NCBI GenBank assembly: GCA_035315685.1
Contig: DATFXR010000475.1
Span: 1-7,655, forward strand
DNA length: 7,655 nt
From: QHWK01 sp035315685
GTDB taxonomy: Bacteria; Acidobacteriota; Vicinamibacteria; Vicinamibacterales; CAVVIG01
Reading direction: 5' to 3'
The notes beneath the pieces were generated by a model. The model saw nothing but the letters and a program-made list of their open reading frames with translations. It did not search any database and had not been told where the DNA came from. The translations under genes were made by a program, and so were the position numbers. Shown one piece after another: positions 1 through 6,257 of the stretch (positions are counted from its first letter, which is position 1; every line of letters begins with the position of its first letter).

Positions 1-232
1 CGCGGTCGCGAATCTCGGCTGGGACGACGTGCGGCTGCCGCATCCGGTCTTCGAAGGCGACACGATCTACGCCCGCAGCGAAGTCCTCGAGACCCGCGAA
101 TCGACATCGCGGCCAGCGGCCGGCGTCGTGCGCGTGAAGACGACCGGCGTGAATCAGGACGGCACGACGGTGATCGAGTTCACGCGGACCTTCATGGTCT
201 GGAAGCGAGGGCAGGTCCCGCGTCAGCGCTAG
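1..232 (+). CDS. MaoC-like (R)-specific enoyl-CoA hydratase/dehydratase, C-terminal part (5' truncated by window)
   Basis: The reading frame is already open at base 2 and runs 76 codons to TAG at 230-232, so this is the C-terminal end of a gene that starts outside the window. The visible protein contains ANLGWDDVRLPHPVFEGDT, then SEVLETRES, GVVRVKTTGVNQDG and EFTRTFMVWKR. This is the pattern of the second half of a MaoC-like hot-dog hydratase, particularly the mesaconyl/itaconyl-CoA hydratase-like group. Such enzymes add water to, or remove it from, CoA thioesters in the cytoplasm. The catalytic Asp/His region would lie upstream and cannot be checked. The gene converges on the esterase gene and shares its last 41 bases with it. 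A CoA-ester hydratase next to a CoA-transferase operon suggests a related pathway, but it is on the opposite strand and not part of that operon. Family call is fairly sure; substrate unknown. Confidence 0.8.
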   Translation, partial: AVANLGWDDVRLPHPVFEGDTIYARSEVLETRESTSRPAAGVVRVKTTGVNQDGTTVIEFTRTFMVWKRGQVPRQR

Positions 233-1814
233 GGATCGGCGGCACCGCCGCACACGAGAAGTTTGCGGCCTCGTCCACGCTCCCCGTGCCTTTGTACTTT
301 GCGACCGAAGGATAGGGACACAGCGGACGCGTGCGCACCGCCTTGCCATCGACCATGCGCGCCGCGGCGATCGTCTGCGGCGCGGTGCCTTTCTCCACCC
401 ACTCGACGAGCGGCGTGAACGCGTCGAATGCGCTGGTGCCGATGCCGCCGCCGCAGTGGAACATCCCTGGGACCATGAAGAGCCGATAAAAGTCCGTCGT
501 TGCGGTCCCCGCCTGCTTCACGACGCTGTCGTAGTAGCGCACGCCCATCATCGGATTGAGCGCCGGATCGGCCCACCCGAAATACGTGATCATCTTGCCG
601 CCGTGCGCCTTGAACCGCGACAGGTCAGGGTTCGTCGCGTCGAGCAACGTGCGCGCCGCTTCGATCTTGTCGAGATCGGCGTCGAGATTGAACGAGAGCC
701 AGTCGTACTGTGGCTTCGGCGATCCGAAGGCCATGAACCTGAAGAAGGTCTCGCCGAAATTCGCCTGAATGGGACGGGCGGCCACCGGACTGACGAACCA
801 GGGCATCCACCCGGACGGTCCGCCCGCGGTGGCGGAAATCTCAGCGCCCGGCGGCCAGCCCGGAAAGAAGTCGTTGCCGTTCCGCCGCACCGCGCCGTAC
901 ACGCTCTCGATCGCGTGCACCTGTGCCGACGTGAAGCAGTCGACGGCGTCGCTGTCGCCGCTGCAGCGGGGCAGGTCGGCGGATGGCGAAAAGTGGCACG
1001 TGCGCGGATCGTCGATGACGCCGTCCTTCAACCCGTCGGCGGCGTCGCACTTCGCGTAAACCGCGTCGGAGAGGATCCGAAGCTTCGCCGGCGTGACCGA
1101 GGCAGCCGTGAGTGCGCGCTGAATGGCGGAGTAGCTGATCATCGTGCCGGAAAAATCCAGCACCGGCGCGCCCGCCAGGATGCCATCGAAATCGTCGGGA
1201 AAGCGCTGCGCTTCGATCAGTCCCTGGCGCCCGCCGGTCGAGCAGCCGTCCCAGTAGGCGCGTCGCGCCGGCGCGTTGTAGTACGCCTGCAACAAACGCT
1301 TCGCGGTAACCACGGTGATGTGGACCGCGCGTGACGCGTAGTCGACGAACTTCTGCGGCGACGCCGCAAAGCTGCCGAGCGGCTCGGCTGCCGCATCGTG
1401 ACCGGTGTTGGTTTGAACCGCCGCGAACCCGCGCGCAAGCGCCCGCCGCGCGGTCGCGACGCGTCCGGCCGCGTCGAGTGCTTCGCCAGCGTAGCCGCCG
1501 TTGCCGAACATGTAGAGACGGCCGTTCCACGCGTCAGGCAGATTCACTTCGAAGCGGATTTCCGGTTGAATCAAGCCGGACACGCGGCAGTACTCCGGCG
1601 CATCGGACGCCGCCGGGATCACGGTCGCAGAGAGGATCGAGAACTCGTAGCCGCTCAACGACACCAGCGAGGCGCAGGCCACCGCCGGCTTCGCGTCGCC
1701 GCCGCCGGCCAGCGCCGACGCCTTCCAGTCGCGGAACTGCGAGCTGTTCTGCGCGTGGAGCGTTGACACGCCGACACCAGCGACGCCAATGACGATCGCG
1801 ATGAACGCCTTCAT
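192..1814 (-). CDS. Tannase/feruloyl esterase family alpha/beta hydrolase, exported
   Basis: This 540-residue protein has an N-terminal signal peptide: MKAF, a hydrophobic run to about residue 18, and a probable cut after Ala21 (LHA|QN). It should therefore act in the periplasm or outside the cell. The tannase CS-D-HC signature is complete: Cys191-Ser192 in DGCSTGGRQG (nucleophile Ser192), Asp416 in GWADP, and His453-Cys454 in MFHCGGG. In this family the two cysteines form a disulfide tying Ser to His. Residues 257-269 (DAADGLKDGVIDD) match the calcium loop of the lid domain. The C-terminal RPLCPYP...NFSC block is also typical, and the length fits. The family hydrolyses esters of aromatic acids (gallate, ferulate, MHET); the substrate here is unknown. 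It is the last gene of the operon. The Shine-Dalgarno AAGGAGGA overlaps the stop codon of the MmgE/PrpD gene 10 nt upstream of the ATG, which supports this start. Confidence 0.92.
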   Translation of the reverse strand: MKAFIAIVIGVAGVGVSTLHAQNSSQFRDWKASALAGGGDAKPAVACASLVSLSGYEFSILSATVIPAASDAPEYCRVSGLIQPEIRFEVNLPDAWNGRLYMFGNGGYAGEALDAAGRVATARRALARGFAAVQTNTGHDAAAEPLGSFAASPQKFVDYASRAVHITVVTAKRLLQAYYNAPARRAYWDGCSTGGRQGLIEAQRFPDDFDGILAGAPVLDFSGTMISYSAIQRALTAASVTPAKLRILSDAVYAKCDAADGLKDGVIDDPRTCHFSPSADLPRCSGDSDAVDCFTSAQVHAIESVYGAVRRNGNDFFPGWPPGAEISATAGGPSGWMPWFVSPVAARPIQANFGETFFRFMAFGSPKPQYDWLSFNLDADLDKIEAARTLLDATNPDLSRFKAHGGKMITYFGWADPALNPMMGVRYYDSVVKQAGTATTDFYRLFMVPGMFHCGGGIGTSAFDAFTPLVEWVEKGTAPQTIAAARMVDGKAVRTRPLCPYPSVAKYKGTGSVDEAANFSCAAVPPIPSADAGPALASRP

Positions 1815-1827
1815 GGCTCCTCCTTCA
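1815..1827 (-). promoter_or_regulatory. Ribosome binding site overlapping the upstream stop codon
   Basis: On the minus strand the sequence reads TGAAGGAGGAGCC followed by ATG. The stop codon of the MmgE/PrpD gene (TGA, 1827-1825) runs straight into the strong Shine-Dalgarno of the esterase gene (AAGGAGGA at 1825-1818). This is the strongest ribosome binding site in the operon. It would allow both re-initiation by terminating ribosomes and independent loading. Confidence 0.75.
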
Positions 1828-3165
1828 GGCGGGCTGCAGCAGCATCATAAGCGCCCGGACGTCTTTGCTCGTCTCTATTTCGCGCAGGGCGGCGAGCGCT
1901 GCACGCGCCTCGTCGCGCGTCAACACAGCCTCGGCACACGACAGGAACTTCGCCGCGAGCTCATCGTCACTGGCCGGACGGGCCGGATAGCCGCGCGCGC
2001 CATGCGCCTCGGCGGTCAGCACGCGTCCATCGTGGAGGCGAACCGTCACGCGCGACTGCGTCAGCGGCGGCGCCGAGGCGTCGAGCGTCGAATCGACGCG
2101 CATCGTCACCCGCGACTGCATCGCACGAACCCGCTCGTCCTGCAGGTGCGGCGCGTCGAACGTGTCGATGCCGACGTGGCCATGGACGAGGGCCGCCGCC
2201 GCGCAGAACGGCATGCTGAACTTCCCTTCCAGGCCGGTCGTCGGCCGATCGTGAATCAGGATCGTCGGGACGATCGGATCGACGCCGACCTCCACTCTCT
2301 CGACATCGACAAACGTGAAGCCGGCGAGGCGACGGAGATCGAGCAGCGCGTCGAGCGTCGGATGGGTGCCGGCGCACGACGGATACAGCTTCACCGTGAT
2401 CCCCGTATCGACGATCTCCCAGCGAGTGCCGAGATCGGCGACGACGCCGTCGAGCGATGATCGCTCGCTGTCCATGACGGCCAGGAACCCTTGTGCGCCG
2501 GCGATGGCGGATGCGCTGGCGGTCAACCCGGCCCGCGCCAGCTGTGCGGCGACAACGCCGTTACGCGCGGCCAGGCCGGCATGCAGCGGCTTCACCATCG
2601 TGCCGAAGTTCTCCTTCACGCCCGACGACTCCGACGCAGCAATCGCGAGCGCATGAGCCGTGCGCTCGACGTCGAGACCGAACAGACGCGCCGCGGCGGC
2701 GGCCGTCCCGATTGTGCCGATGGTCGCCGTGCAGTGCCACCCGCGCTGGTAGTGACGCGGGTTCATCGCGCGTCCCAGGCGGCCTTCGAGCTCGAACCCG
2801 ACAATGTAGGCGTCGAGCAGTTCGACGCCCGATGCGCCGGCCCATTCGCCCGCAGCCAGCGCCGCCGACACCAGCGGTGCGCTCGGATGCGCCAGCGACA
2901 CGAAACACATGTCGTCGAAGTCGAGCGCATGCGCGGCCGTCCCGTTGGCGAGCGCCGCGTTGGCCGCGCCGGTGCGCAGCGACGTCCCGATGACGCCACA
3001 CGGGCCGCTGTTTTCTTCGCTGGTCACGCGCTGGACCGCTCGAGCGGCCGGTTCGCCGACTCCGGCCAGCGTCACGCCGATCGTGTCGAGGAACGCGTGT
3101 GCGGCGATCGAACGCGCCCGCGGTGGAGGCGCAGCGGAGACGACGAAGTTCGCGAGACTGGTCAT
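1825..3165 (-). CDS. MmgE/PrpD family protein (2-methylcitrate dehydratase / cis-aconitate decarboxylase-like)
   Basis: The 446-residue protein is of normal length for the MmgE/PrpD family. Members act on methylcitrate, cis-aconitate and other tricarboxylic or dicarboxylic acids without an iron-sulfur cluster. Recognisable blocks in order are ALANGTAAHALDFDD (71-85), HPSAPLVSAALAAGE (93-107), GWHCTATIGTIGTA (142-155), FGTMVKPLHAGLAARNG (187-203), KLYPSCAGTHPTLDA (259-273) and GKFSMPFCAAAAL (314-326). By recalled alignment with IRG1, the active-site counterparts are Asp84/85, His93, His144, Lys192 and His268. Phe320 seems to sit where IRG1 has Tyr318. The frame is open to an upstream ATG at 3234, but I chose ATG 3165 because conserved sequence begins there and it gives an ATGA overlap with the beta-subunit stop. 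No good Shine-Dalgarno is visible, so translation is probably coupled. The family is clear; the reaction is not. Confidence 0.88.
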   Translation of the reverse strand: MTSLANFVVSAAPPPRARSIAAHAFLDTIGVTLAGVGEPAARAVQRVTSEENSGPCGVIGTSLRTGAANAALANGTAAHALDFDDMCFVSLAHPSAPLVSAALAAGEWAGASGVELLDAYIVGFELEGRLGRAMNPRHYQRGWHCTATIGTIGTAAAAARLFGLDVERTAHALAIAASESSGVKENFGTMVKPLHAGLAARNGVVAAQLARAGLTASASAIAGAQGFLAVMDSERSSLDGVVADLGTRWEIVDTGITVKLYPSCAGTHPTLDALLDLRRLAGFTFVDVERVEVGVDPIVPTILIHDRPTTGLEGKFSMPFCAAAALVHGHVGIDTFDAPHLQDERVRAMQSRVTMRVDSTLDASAPPLTQSRVTVRLHDGRVLTAEAHGARGYPARPASDDELAAKFLSCAEAVLTRDEARAALAALREIETSKDVRALMMLLQPA

Positions 3166-3743
3166 TTGGCCGTGCTGATTGCGGATTCGGGATTGCCAAT
3201 CGCCGTCATGAAGCGATGCTTGATGAACACACAATCGAAGGGCGGCCAGGTGCCCGGCGTCGATTCGGCGACCTTCGCGACGACGACATGCGGGCGCTGA
3301 GCCAGTCGGGCGCCATTGAGCGTGCGCCGTAACTGTTCTTCGTCGAACACCGTCGTTGCATCGATCCGCATGGCCCGCGCCGCAGCCGCGAGATCGGCAC
3401 CCTGCGCCGTCGGCGTCGCCTGTCCGCCGGTGGTCGCGTACTCCTCGTTGTCCATCACGACGAGCACGAGGTTCGCCGGCTGCAGCAGGCCGATGGTCGC
3501 GAGCGAGCCGAGGTTCATGAGCAGCGATCCGTCTCCGTCGATGACGAAGACGCGCGCGTGCGGCTTGGCGAGCGCAAGGCCGAGACCGATCGACGAGGCG
3601 ACGCCCATGCTGCCCCAGGTGTAGAAATTCTGCGGCCGATCGCCGGCGGCGTACAGATCGTAGGCAGGGTGGCCGAGGCTCGCGACGATCGGCGCGTCAC
3701 CGGCGCCGTCCACGACCACGCGCGTCGCATCGAGGCGATTCAT
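3162..3743 (-). CDS. ThDP-dependent decarboxylase, beta subunit (PP domain; sulfopyruvate/phosphonopyruvate decarboxylase-like)
   Basis: The 193-residue protein is a stand-alone diphosphate-binding (PP) domain of a ThDP enzyme. The ThDP/Mg2+ motif is GDGS at residues 70-73 in VIDGDGSLLMNLGSL, closed by Asn99 in VMDNEEY. The preceding FYTWGSMGVASSIGLGLALAK (40-60) is the usual substrate and cofactor-facing segment, and the following GGQ...PTA stretch fits ComE-type subunits. It should pair with the PYR-domain protein encoded immediately upstream to decarboxylate a 2-keto acid in the cytoplasm. The frame is open to 3926, but the upstream 61 codons are Arg/Pro-rich and lie over the alpha gene in another frame. 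ATG 3743 starts an ATGA overlap with the alpha stop. It also ends in ATGA with the MmgE/PrpD gene. Substrate unknown; homologues act on sulfopyruvate or phosphonopyruvate. Confidence 0.9.
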   Translation of the reverse strand: MNRLDATRVVVDGAGDAPIVASLGHPAYDLYAAGDRPQNFYTWGSMGVASSIGLGLALAKPHARVFVIDGDGSLLMNLGSLATIGLLQPANLVLVVMDNEEYATTGGQATPTAQGADLAAAARAMRIDATTVFDEEQLRRTLNGARLAQRPHVVVAKVAESTPGTWPPFDCVFIKHRFMTAIGNPESAISTAK

Positions 3744-4252
3744 GACGTCGTCACTCGCCGCGGGAGCAGGCAGGCGCCGGTCTGTCGCGTGCCGAACGCC
3801 GTGGTGGCAACGAGCCGGACGGCGTCCGCCGCCGCGTCGCCCGATGTGACCGTCACGTGTGGAACTCCGATGGCATCGAGAATCGCTCGGACCGCGCGTC
3901 CCATCGGCACCTGAGCTGCGTTCCACTCGCCGGCATCGCCGCGCATGCTGACAACGATGAGCATCGGAATCTGGTACGGCAGCACCAGCGATGTAATCGC
4001 GTTCAGCGAGTTGCCGAGGCCGCTCGATTGCAGCATGACGGTCGGACGTCGCCCACCCAGATACAGGCCGGCCGCGATGCCGAACGCCTCTTCCTCACGC
4101 GTCGCGAGCACCAGCCGCACGTCGCCGTATCGATCTCCCAGTTCGGTAAGCACCTGCGACAGCGGATTGTCGGGCACGTAGACGACGTCGCGGCTGCCCG
4201 CGGCGTAGAGACCCGAGCACACTCCCCTCGCCCATGCCGGCGTGTGCGACAC
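3740..4252 (-). CDS. ThDP-dependent decarboxylase, alpha subunit (PYR domain; sulfopyruvate/phosphonopyruvate decarboxylase-like)
   Basis: The 170-residue protein is the pyrimidine-binding (PYR) half of a split ThDP decarboxylase. It shows YVPDNPLSQVL (25-35), LATREEEAFGIAAGLYLGG (49-67), TVMLQSSGLGNSLNAITSL (71-89), and IPMLIVVSMRG followed by NAAQVPMG. Glu54 is the likely residue that activates the ThDP aminopyrimidine. This block pattern is that of ComD and the N-terminal half of phosphonopyruvate decarboxylase. Two GTG starts are possible. GTG 4252 has GAGGAG (4266-4261) 8 nt upstream, made from the last two sense codons of the SDR gene. GTG 4261 would give a GTGA overlap but has a poor ribosome site. 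I chose 4252. The frame stays open to 5251, but that part reads across the SDR and CoA-transferase genes and looks spurious. Confidence 0.88.
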   Translation of the reverse strand: MSHTPAWARGVCSGLYAAGSRDVVYVPDNPLSQVLTELGDRYGDVRLVLATREEEAFGIAAGLYLGGRRPTVMLQSSGLGNSLNAITSLVLPYQIPMLIVVSMRGDAGEWNAAQVPMGRAVRAILDAIGVPHVTVTSGDAAADAVRLVATTAFGTRQTGACLLPRRVTTS

Positions 4253-4257
4253 GGCGA

Positions 4258-5052
4258 TCACTCCTCGCCGAGGATCCGCGCCGATCGCAGCCAGAGTCCG
4301 CCATCGACGACGAGCGTGACGCCGTTCACGTATGAGGCGGCGTCCGAGGCGAGGTAGAGGGCGGCGTTCGCGATGTCGTCGGTCGTTCCCATCCGGCCGA
4401 GCGGACAGTTTTTCAGCCCGCTCTCGCGCGACTTCTCGTTGGTCAGGCGCCGGACGCCTTCCGTGCCTTCGATCGGTCCGGGCGCGATGCCGTTCACGCG
4501 GATCCGGTGCGGCCCCCACTCGACCGCCAGCGTGCGTGTGAGCGAATCGACGCCGGCCTTCGCCGCCGACGCGTGGGCCTGTCCCATCACGCCGAGGTAG
4601 GGCAAGGTCGCGCTGATGTTGATCACCGACCCGCCCTGCGCCTTCAGATGCGGCAGGGCGGCGCGCGACACGTTGAAGCTGCCCTTGAGATCGATGTCCA
4701 CGACCGTGCCGAAGCCGTTGGGCGACAGATTCTCGGCGAGGCAGATGAAGTTGCCGGCAGCGCCGTTGACGACGATGTCGATCCGTCCAAGCTCGGACGC
4801 CACCGCAGCGATCATCTCGGCGACGGCGGCCGCGTCCCTGACATCGGCGGCGTTCGCCATCGCACGAACGCCGCGCGCCTGCAGCTCGTCGCGCGTCGGC
4901 TCGAGGTGCTCGATCTTGCGGCTGGTGATCGCAACGTGACAACCGTGGGCGGCAAATGCGAGCGCGATGCCGCGGCAGATGCCGGTGCCGCCGCCGGTAA
5001 TGAGTGCGACCTTGTCTTTGAGGAGCGTCGATGCAAACACGGACGACATCAT
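4258..5052 (-). CDS. SDR family oxidoreductase, peroxisomal 2,4-dienoyl-CoA reductase (DECR2)-like
   Basis: The 264-residue protein is a short-chain dehydrogenase with a Rossmann fold. Its segments GRIDIVVNGAAGNFICLAENL (89-109), VVDIDLKGSFNVSRA (117-131), INISATL (144-150) and TLAVEWGPHRIRVNGIAPGPIEGTEG (174-199) closely follow DECR2, the NADPH-dependent 2,4-dienoyl-CoA reductase. As recalled for DECR2, the usual SDR YxxxK is changed: Lys165 is present but the Tyr position is Ala161 (HASAAK). Asp121 corresponds to the DECR2 acidic residue Asp137. The dinucleotide loop is TGGGTGIC (19-26), with Cys26 in place of the usual third Gly. ATG 5052 overlaps the CoA-transferase stop as ATGA; ATG 5049 is an alternative one codon later. 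It probably reduces or isomerises an unsaturated acyl-CoA made downstream of the CoA-transferase. The SDR call is certain; the dienoyl-CoA role is a good guess. Confidence 0.9.
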   Translation of the reverse strand: MMSSVFASTLLKDKVALITGGGTGICRGIALAFAAHGCHVAITSRKIEHLEPTRDELQARGVRAMANAADVRDAAAVAEMIAAVASELGRIDIVVNGAAGNFICLAENLSPNGFGTVVDIDLKGSFNVSRAALPHLKAQGGSVINISATLPYLGVMGQAHASAAKAGVDSLTRTLAVEWGPHRIRVNGIAPGPIEGTEGVRRLTNEKSRESGLKNCPLGRMGTTDDIANAALYLASDAASYVNGVTLVVDGGLWLRSARILGEE

Positions 5053-6182
5053 AGTCCGTCGAGGATTTCCGTCGTGTGCTCGCCGAGCGCGGGCGGCGGC
5101 AGCTTGAGCTCGGCCGGCGTGCGCGACAGCTTGATGACCGGCCCCAGCGTCTTGATCGCACCCAGCGTGGGATGGGTCTGACACGCGAGCAGGGCGCGCG
5201 GCTCGACTTGCGGATGCTCGACCGCCTCCCGCATCGACCGGACGCGGCCACAGGGCACGTCGCGCTGCTCGAGCCGCGCCGTCAACTCGTCGACGGTCCA
5301 TTGCGCGAACTGCGATTCGAGCTCGCGCTTCAGCTGGTCGCGGTTGGTCATCCTGAGGCTGTTGGTTCTGAACCGTGGATCGTCGCGCAGCTCGGGACGC
5401 CCGATTGCCTCGCAGAATCGTCCCCACAGCCGCGGATTCGCAACCGCGACAATCAAGAGACCATCCTTCGCACGCAGCGGCTCGTACGGGGCGATCGTCA
5501 GGTGATCGTTGCCGGCGCGAGTGGGGACTTCACCGGTCGCGACCAGCACGGAGTGCGGCAGCCGCATCACCGACAGCATCGCGTCGAACAAGGCAATATC
5601 CACGTGCTGGCCGCGACCGCTCGTGGTCCGCTCGTGGAGTGCGAGCAGAATCCCCTGCACGGCGTAGAGGCCGGCGAGGTAGTCGGTGATCGCGACGCCG
5701 ACGCGCGTCGGGGCGCCGTCGGGGAACCCGGTCATGTCCATGATGCCCGCTTCACCCTGAATCACCGCGTCGTATCCGGGCAGCTGCGCGTGCGGTCCGG
5801 TCTGGCCGTAGCCGGCGATCGAGCAGTAGATGAGGCGCGGGTTCAGAGCGGAGGCGGCGGCGTAGTCGAAGCCGAGGTCGGCCAGGCTGCCCGGCCGGAA
5901 GTTCTCGATCAGAACGTCGGCGGTCTCGATCAGCCGGCGCAGCGCCCCGGCGCCGTCCGGCGTCTTCAAATCCAGCGCGACGCTTTTCTTGCTGCGATTG
6001 AGCTCGAAGTAAAAAGCGCCGACTCCGTTGATGAACGGTCCCCATCCGCGCGAGTCGTCGCCGTGCGAGGGCTCTTCGATCTTCAGCACCTCGGCGCCCA
6101 TGTCGCCGAGCATCATCGTGGCGAACGGCCCGGCGACCACGCGCGTCAGGTCGACGACGCGGATTCCATCCAGTGGCGGCAT
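5049..6182 (-). CDS. CaiB/BaiF (class III) CoA-transferase
   Basis: The 377-residue protein has the full class III CoA-transferase pattern: LDGIRVVDLTRVVAGPFATM (4-23), LGDMGAEVLKIE (25-36), ELNRSKKSVALDLK (60-73), ENFRPGSL (93-100), CSIAGYGQTGP (120-130), YDAVIQGEAGIM (137-148), and Asp167 in GVAITDYLAG. Asp167 is the expected catalytic aspartate that forms the acyl-CoA anhydride intermediate. The C-terminal part (CGRVRSMREAVEHPQV) is also typical. The enzyme moves CoA from a donor such as succinyl-CoA to a carboxylic acid in the cytoplasm, the activation step of many catabolic routes. It is the first gene of the operon. Its ATG (6182-6180) has no clear Shine-Dalgarno, but a TAGAAT box lies 5 nt upstream. 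The donor and acceptor cannot be told from sequence. Confidence 0.93.
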   Translation of the reverse strand: MPPLDGIRVVDLTRVVAGPFATMMLGDMGAEVLKIEEPSHGDDSRGWGPFINGVGAFYFELNRSKKSVALDLKTPDGAGALRRLIETADVLIENFRPGSLADLGFDYAAASALNPRLIYCSIAGYGQTGPHAQLPGYDAVIQGEAGIMDMTGFPDGAPTRVGVAITDYLAGLYAVQGILLALHERTTSGRGQHVDIALFDAMLSVMRLPHSVLVATGEVPTRAGNDHLTIAPYEPLRAKDGLLIVAVANPRLWGRFCEAIGRPELRDDPRFRTNSLRMTNRDQLKRELESQFAQWTVDELTARLEQRDVPCGRVRSMREAVEHPQVEPRALLACQTHPTLGAIKTLGPVIKLSRTPAELKLPPPALGEHTTEILDGL

Positions 6183-6187
6183 GCCGC

Positions 6188-6193
6188 ATTCTA
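6188..6193 (-). promoter_or_regulatory. Possible -10 box (TAGAAT) for the CoA-transferase operon, leaderless arrangement
   Basis: The minus strand reads TAGAAT, five of six matches to TATAAT, with five bases between its end and the ATG at 6182. A transcript starting 6-7 nt downstream of the box would begin at or next to the start codon, matching the absence of a Shine-Dalgarno. No convincing -35 box lies 16-18 nt further up. One hexamer is weak evidence. Confidence 0.25.
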
Positions 6194-6257
6194 CCGATTC
6201 GCGACGATCAAACGCGGGACCGTCGGCACACCGTCACGCTGTGAAGTGCGCTGCCGG

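Noticed and set aside
456..1334. Plus-strand open frame of 292 codons
   Set aside because: It is antisense to the esterase gene, which has a complete catalytic signature and signal peptide. The product is Arg/Val/His-rich without domains.
1789..2460. Plus-strand open frames opposite the MmgE/PrpD gene (also 2491-3300)
   Set aside because: Arg-rich antisense shadows without motifs, while the minus-strand frame has all family blocks.
3166..3234. 23-codon upstream extension of the MmgE/PrpD gene
   Set aside because: It overlaps the conserved beta-subunit frame and shows no family similarity. ATG 3165 gives a 4-bp overlap and the expected N-terminus.
3744..3926. 61-codon upstream extension of the beta-subunit gene
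   Set aside because: Low-complexity Arg/Gly/Ser translation lying over the alpha gene; the next ATG (3743) overlaps the alpha stop as ATGA.
4253..5251. N-terminal extension of the alpha-subunit frame, suggesting a 503-residue fusion
   Set aside because: The extension is the SDR and CoA-transferase sequence read in a wrong frame and is Arg/Ser-rich. ThDP PYR-domain similarity starts only after GTG 4252/4261.
5053..5427. N-terminal extension of the SDR frame to 389 residues
   Set aside because: It lies over the C-terminal part of the CoA-transferase gene in another frame. The Rossmann fold starts shortly after ATG 5052, which makes a classic ATGA overlap.
6219..6256. Direct repeat ACCGTC (6219, 6230) and imperfect inverted arms CACA/TGTG and CGGCA/TGCCG as a TetR-type operator
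   Set aside because: The arms are short and do not share one axis, and such matches are expected by chance in GC-rich DNA. No second copy near another promoter is visible.
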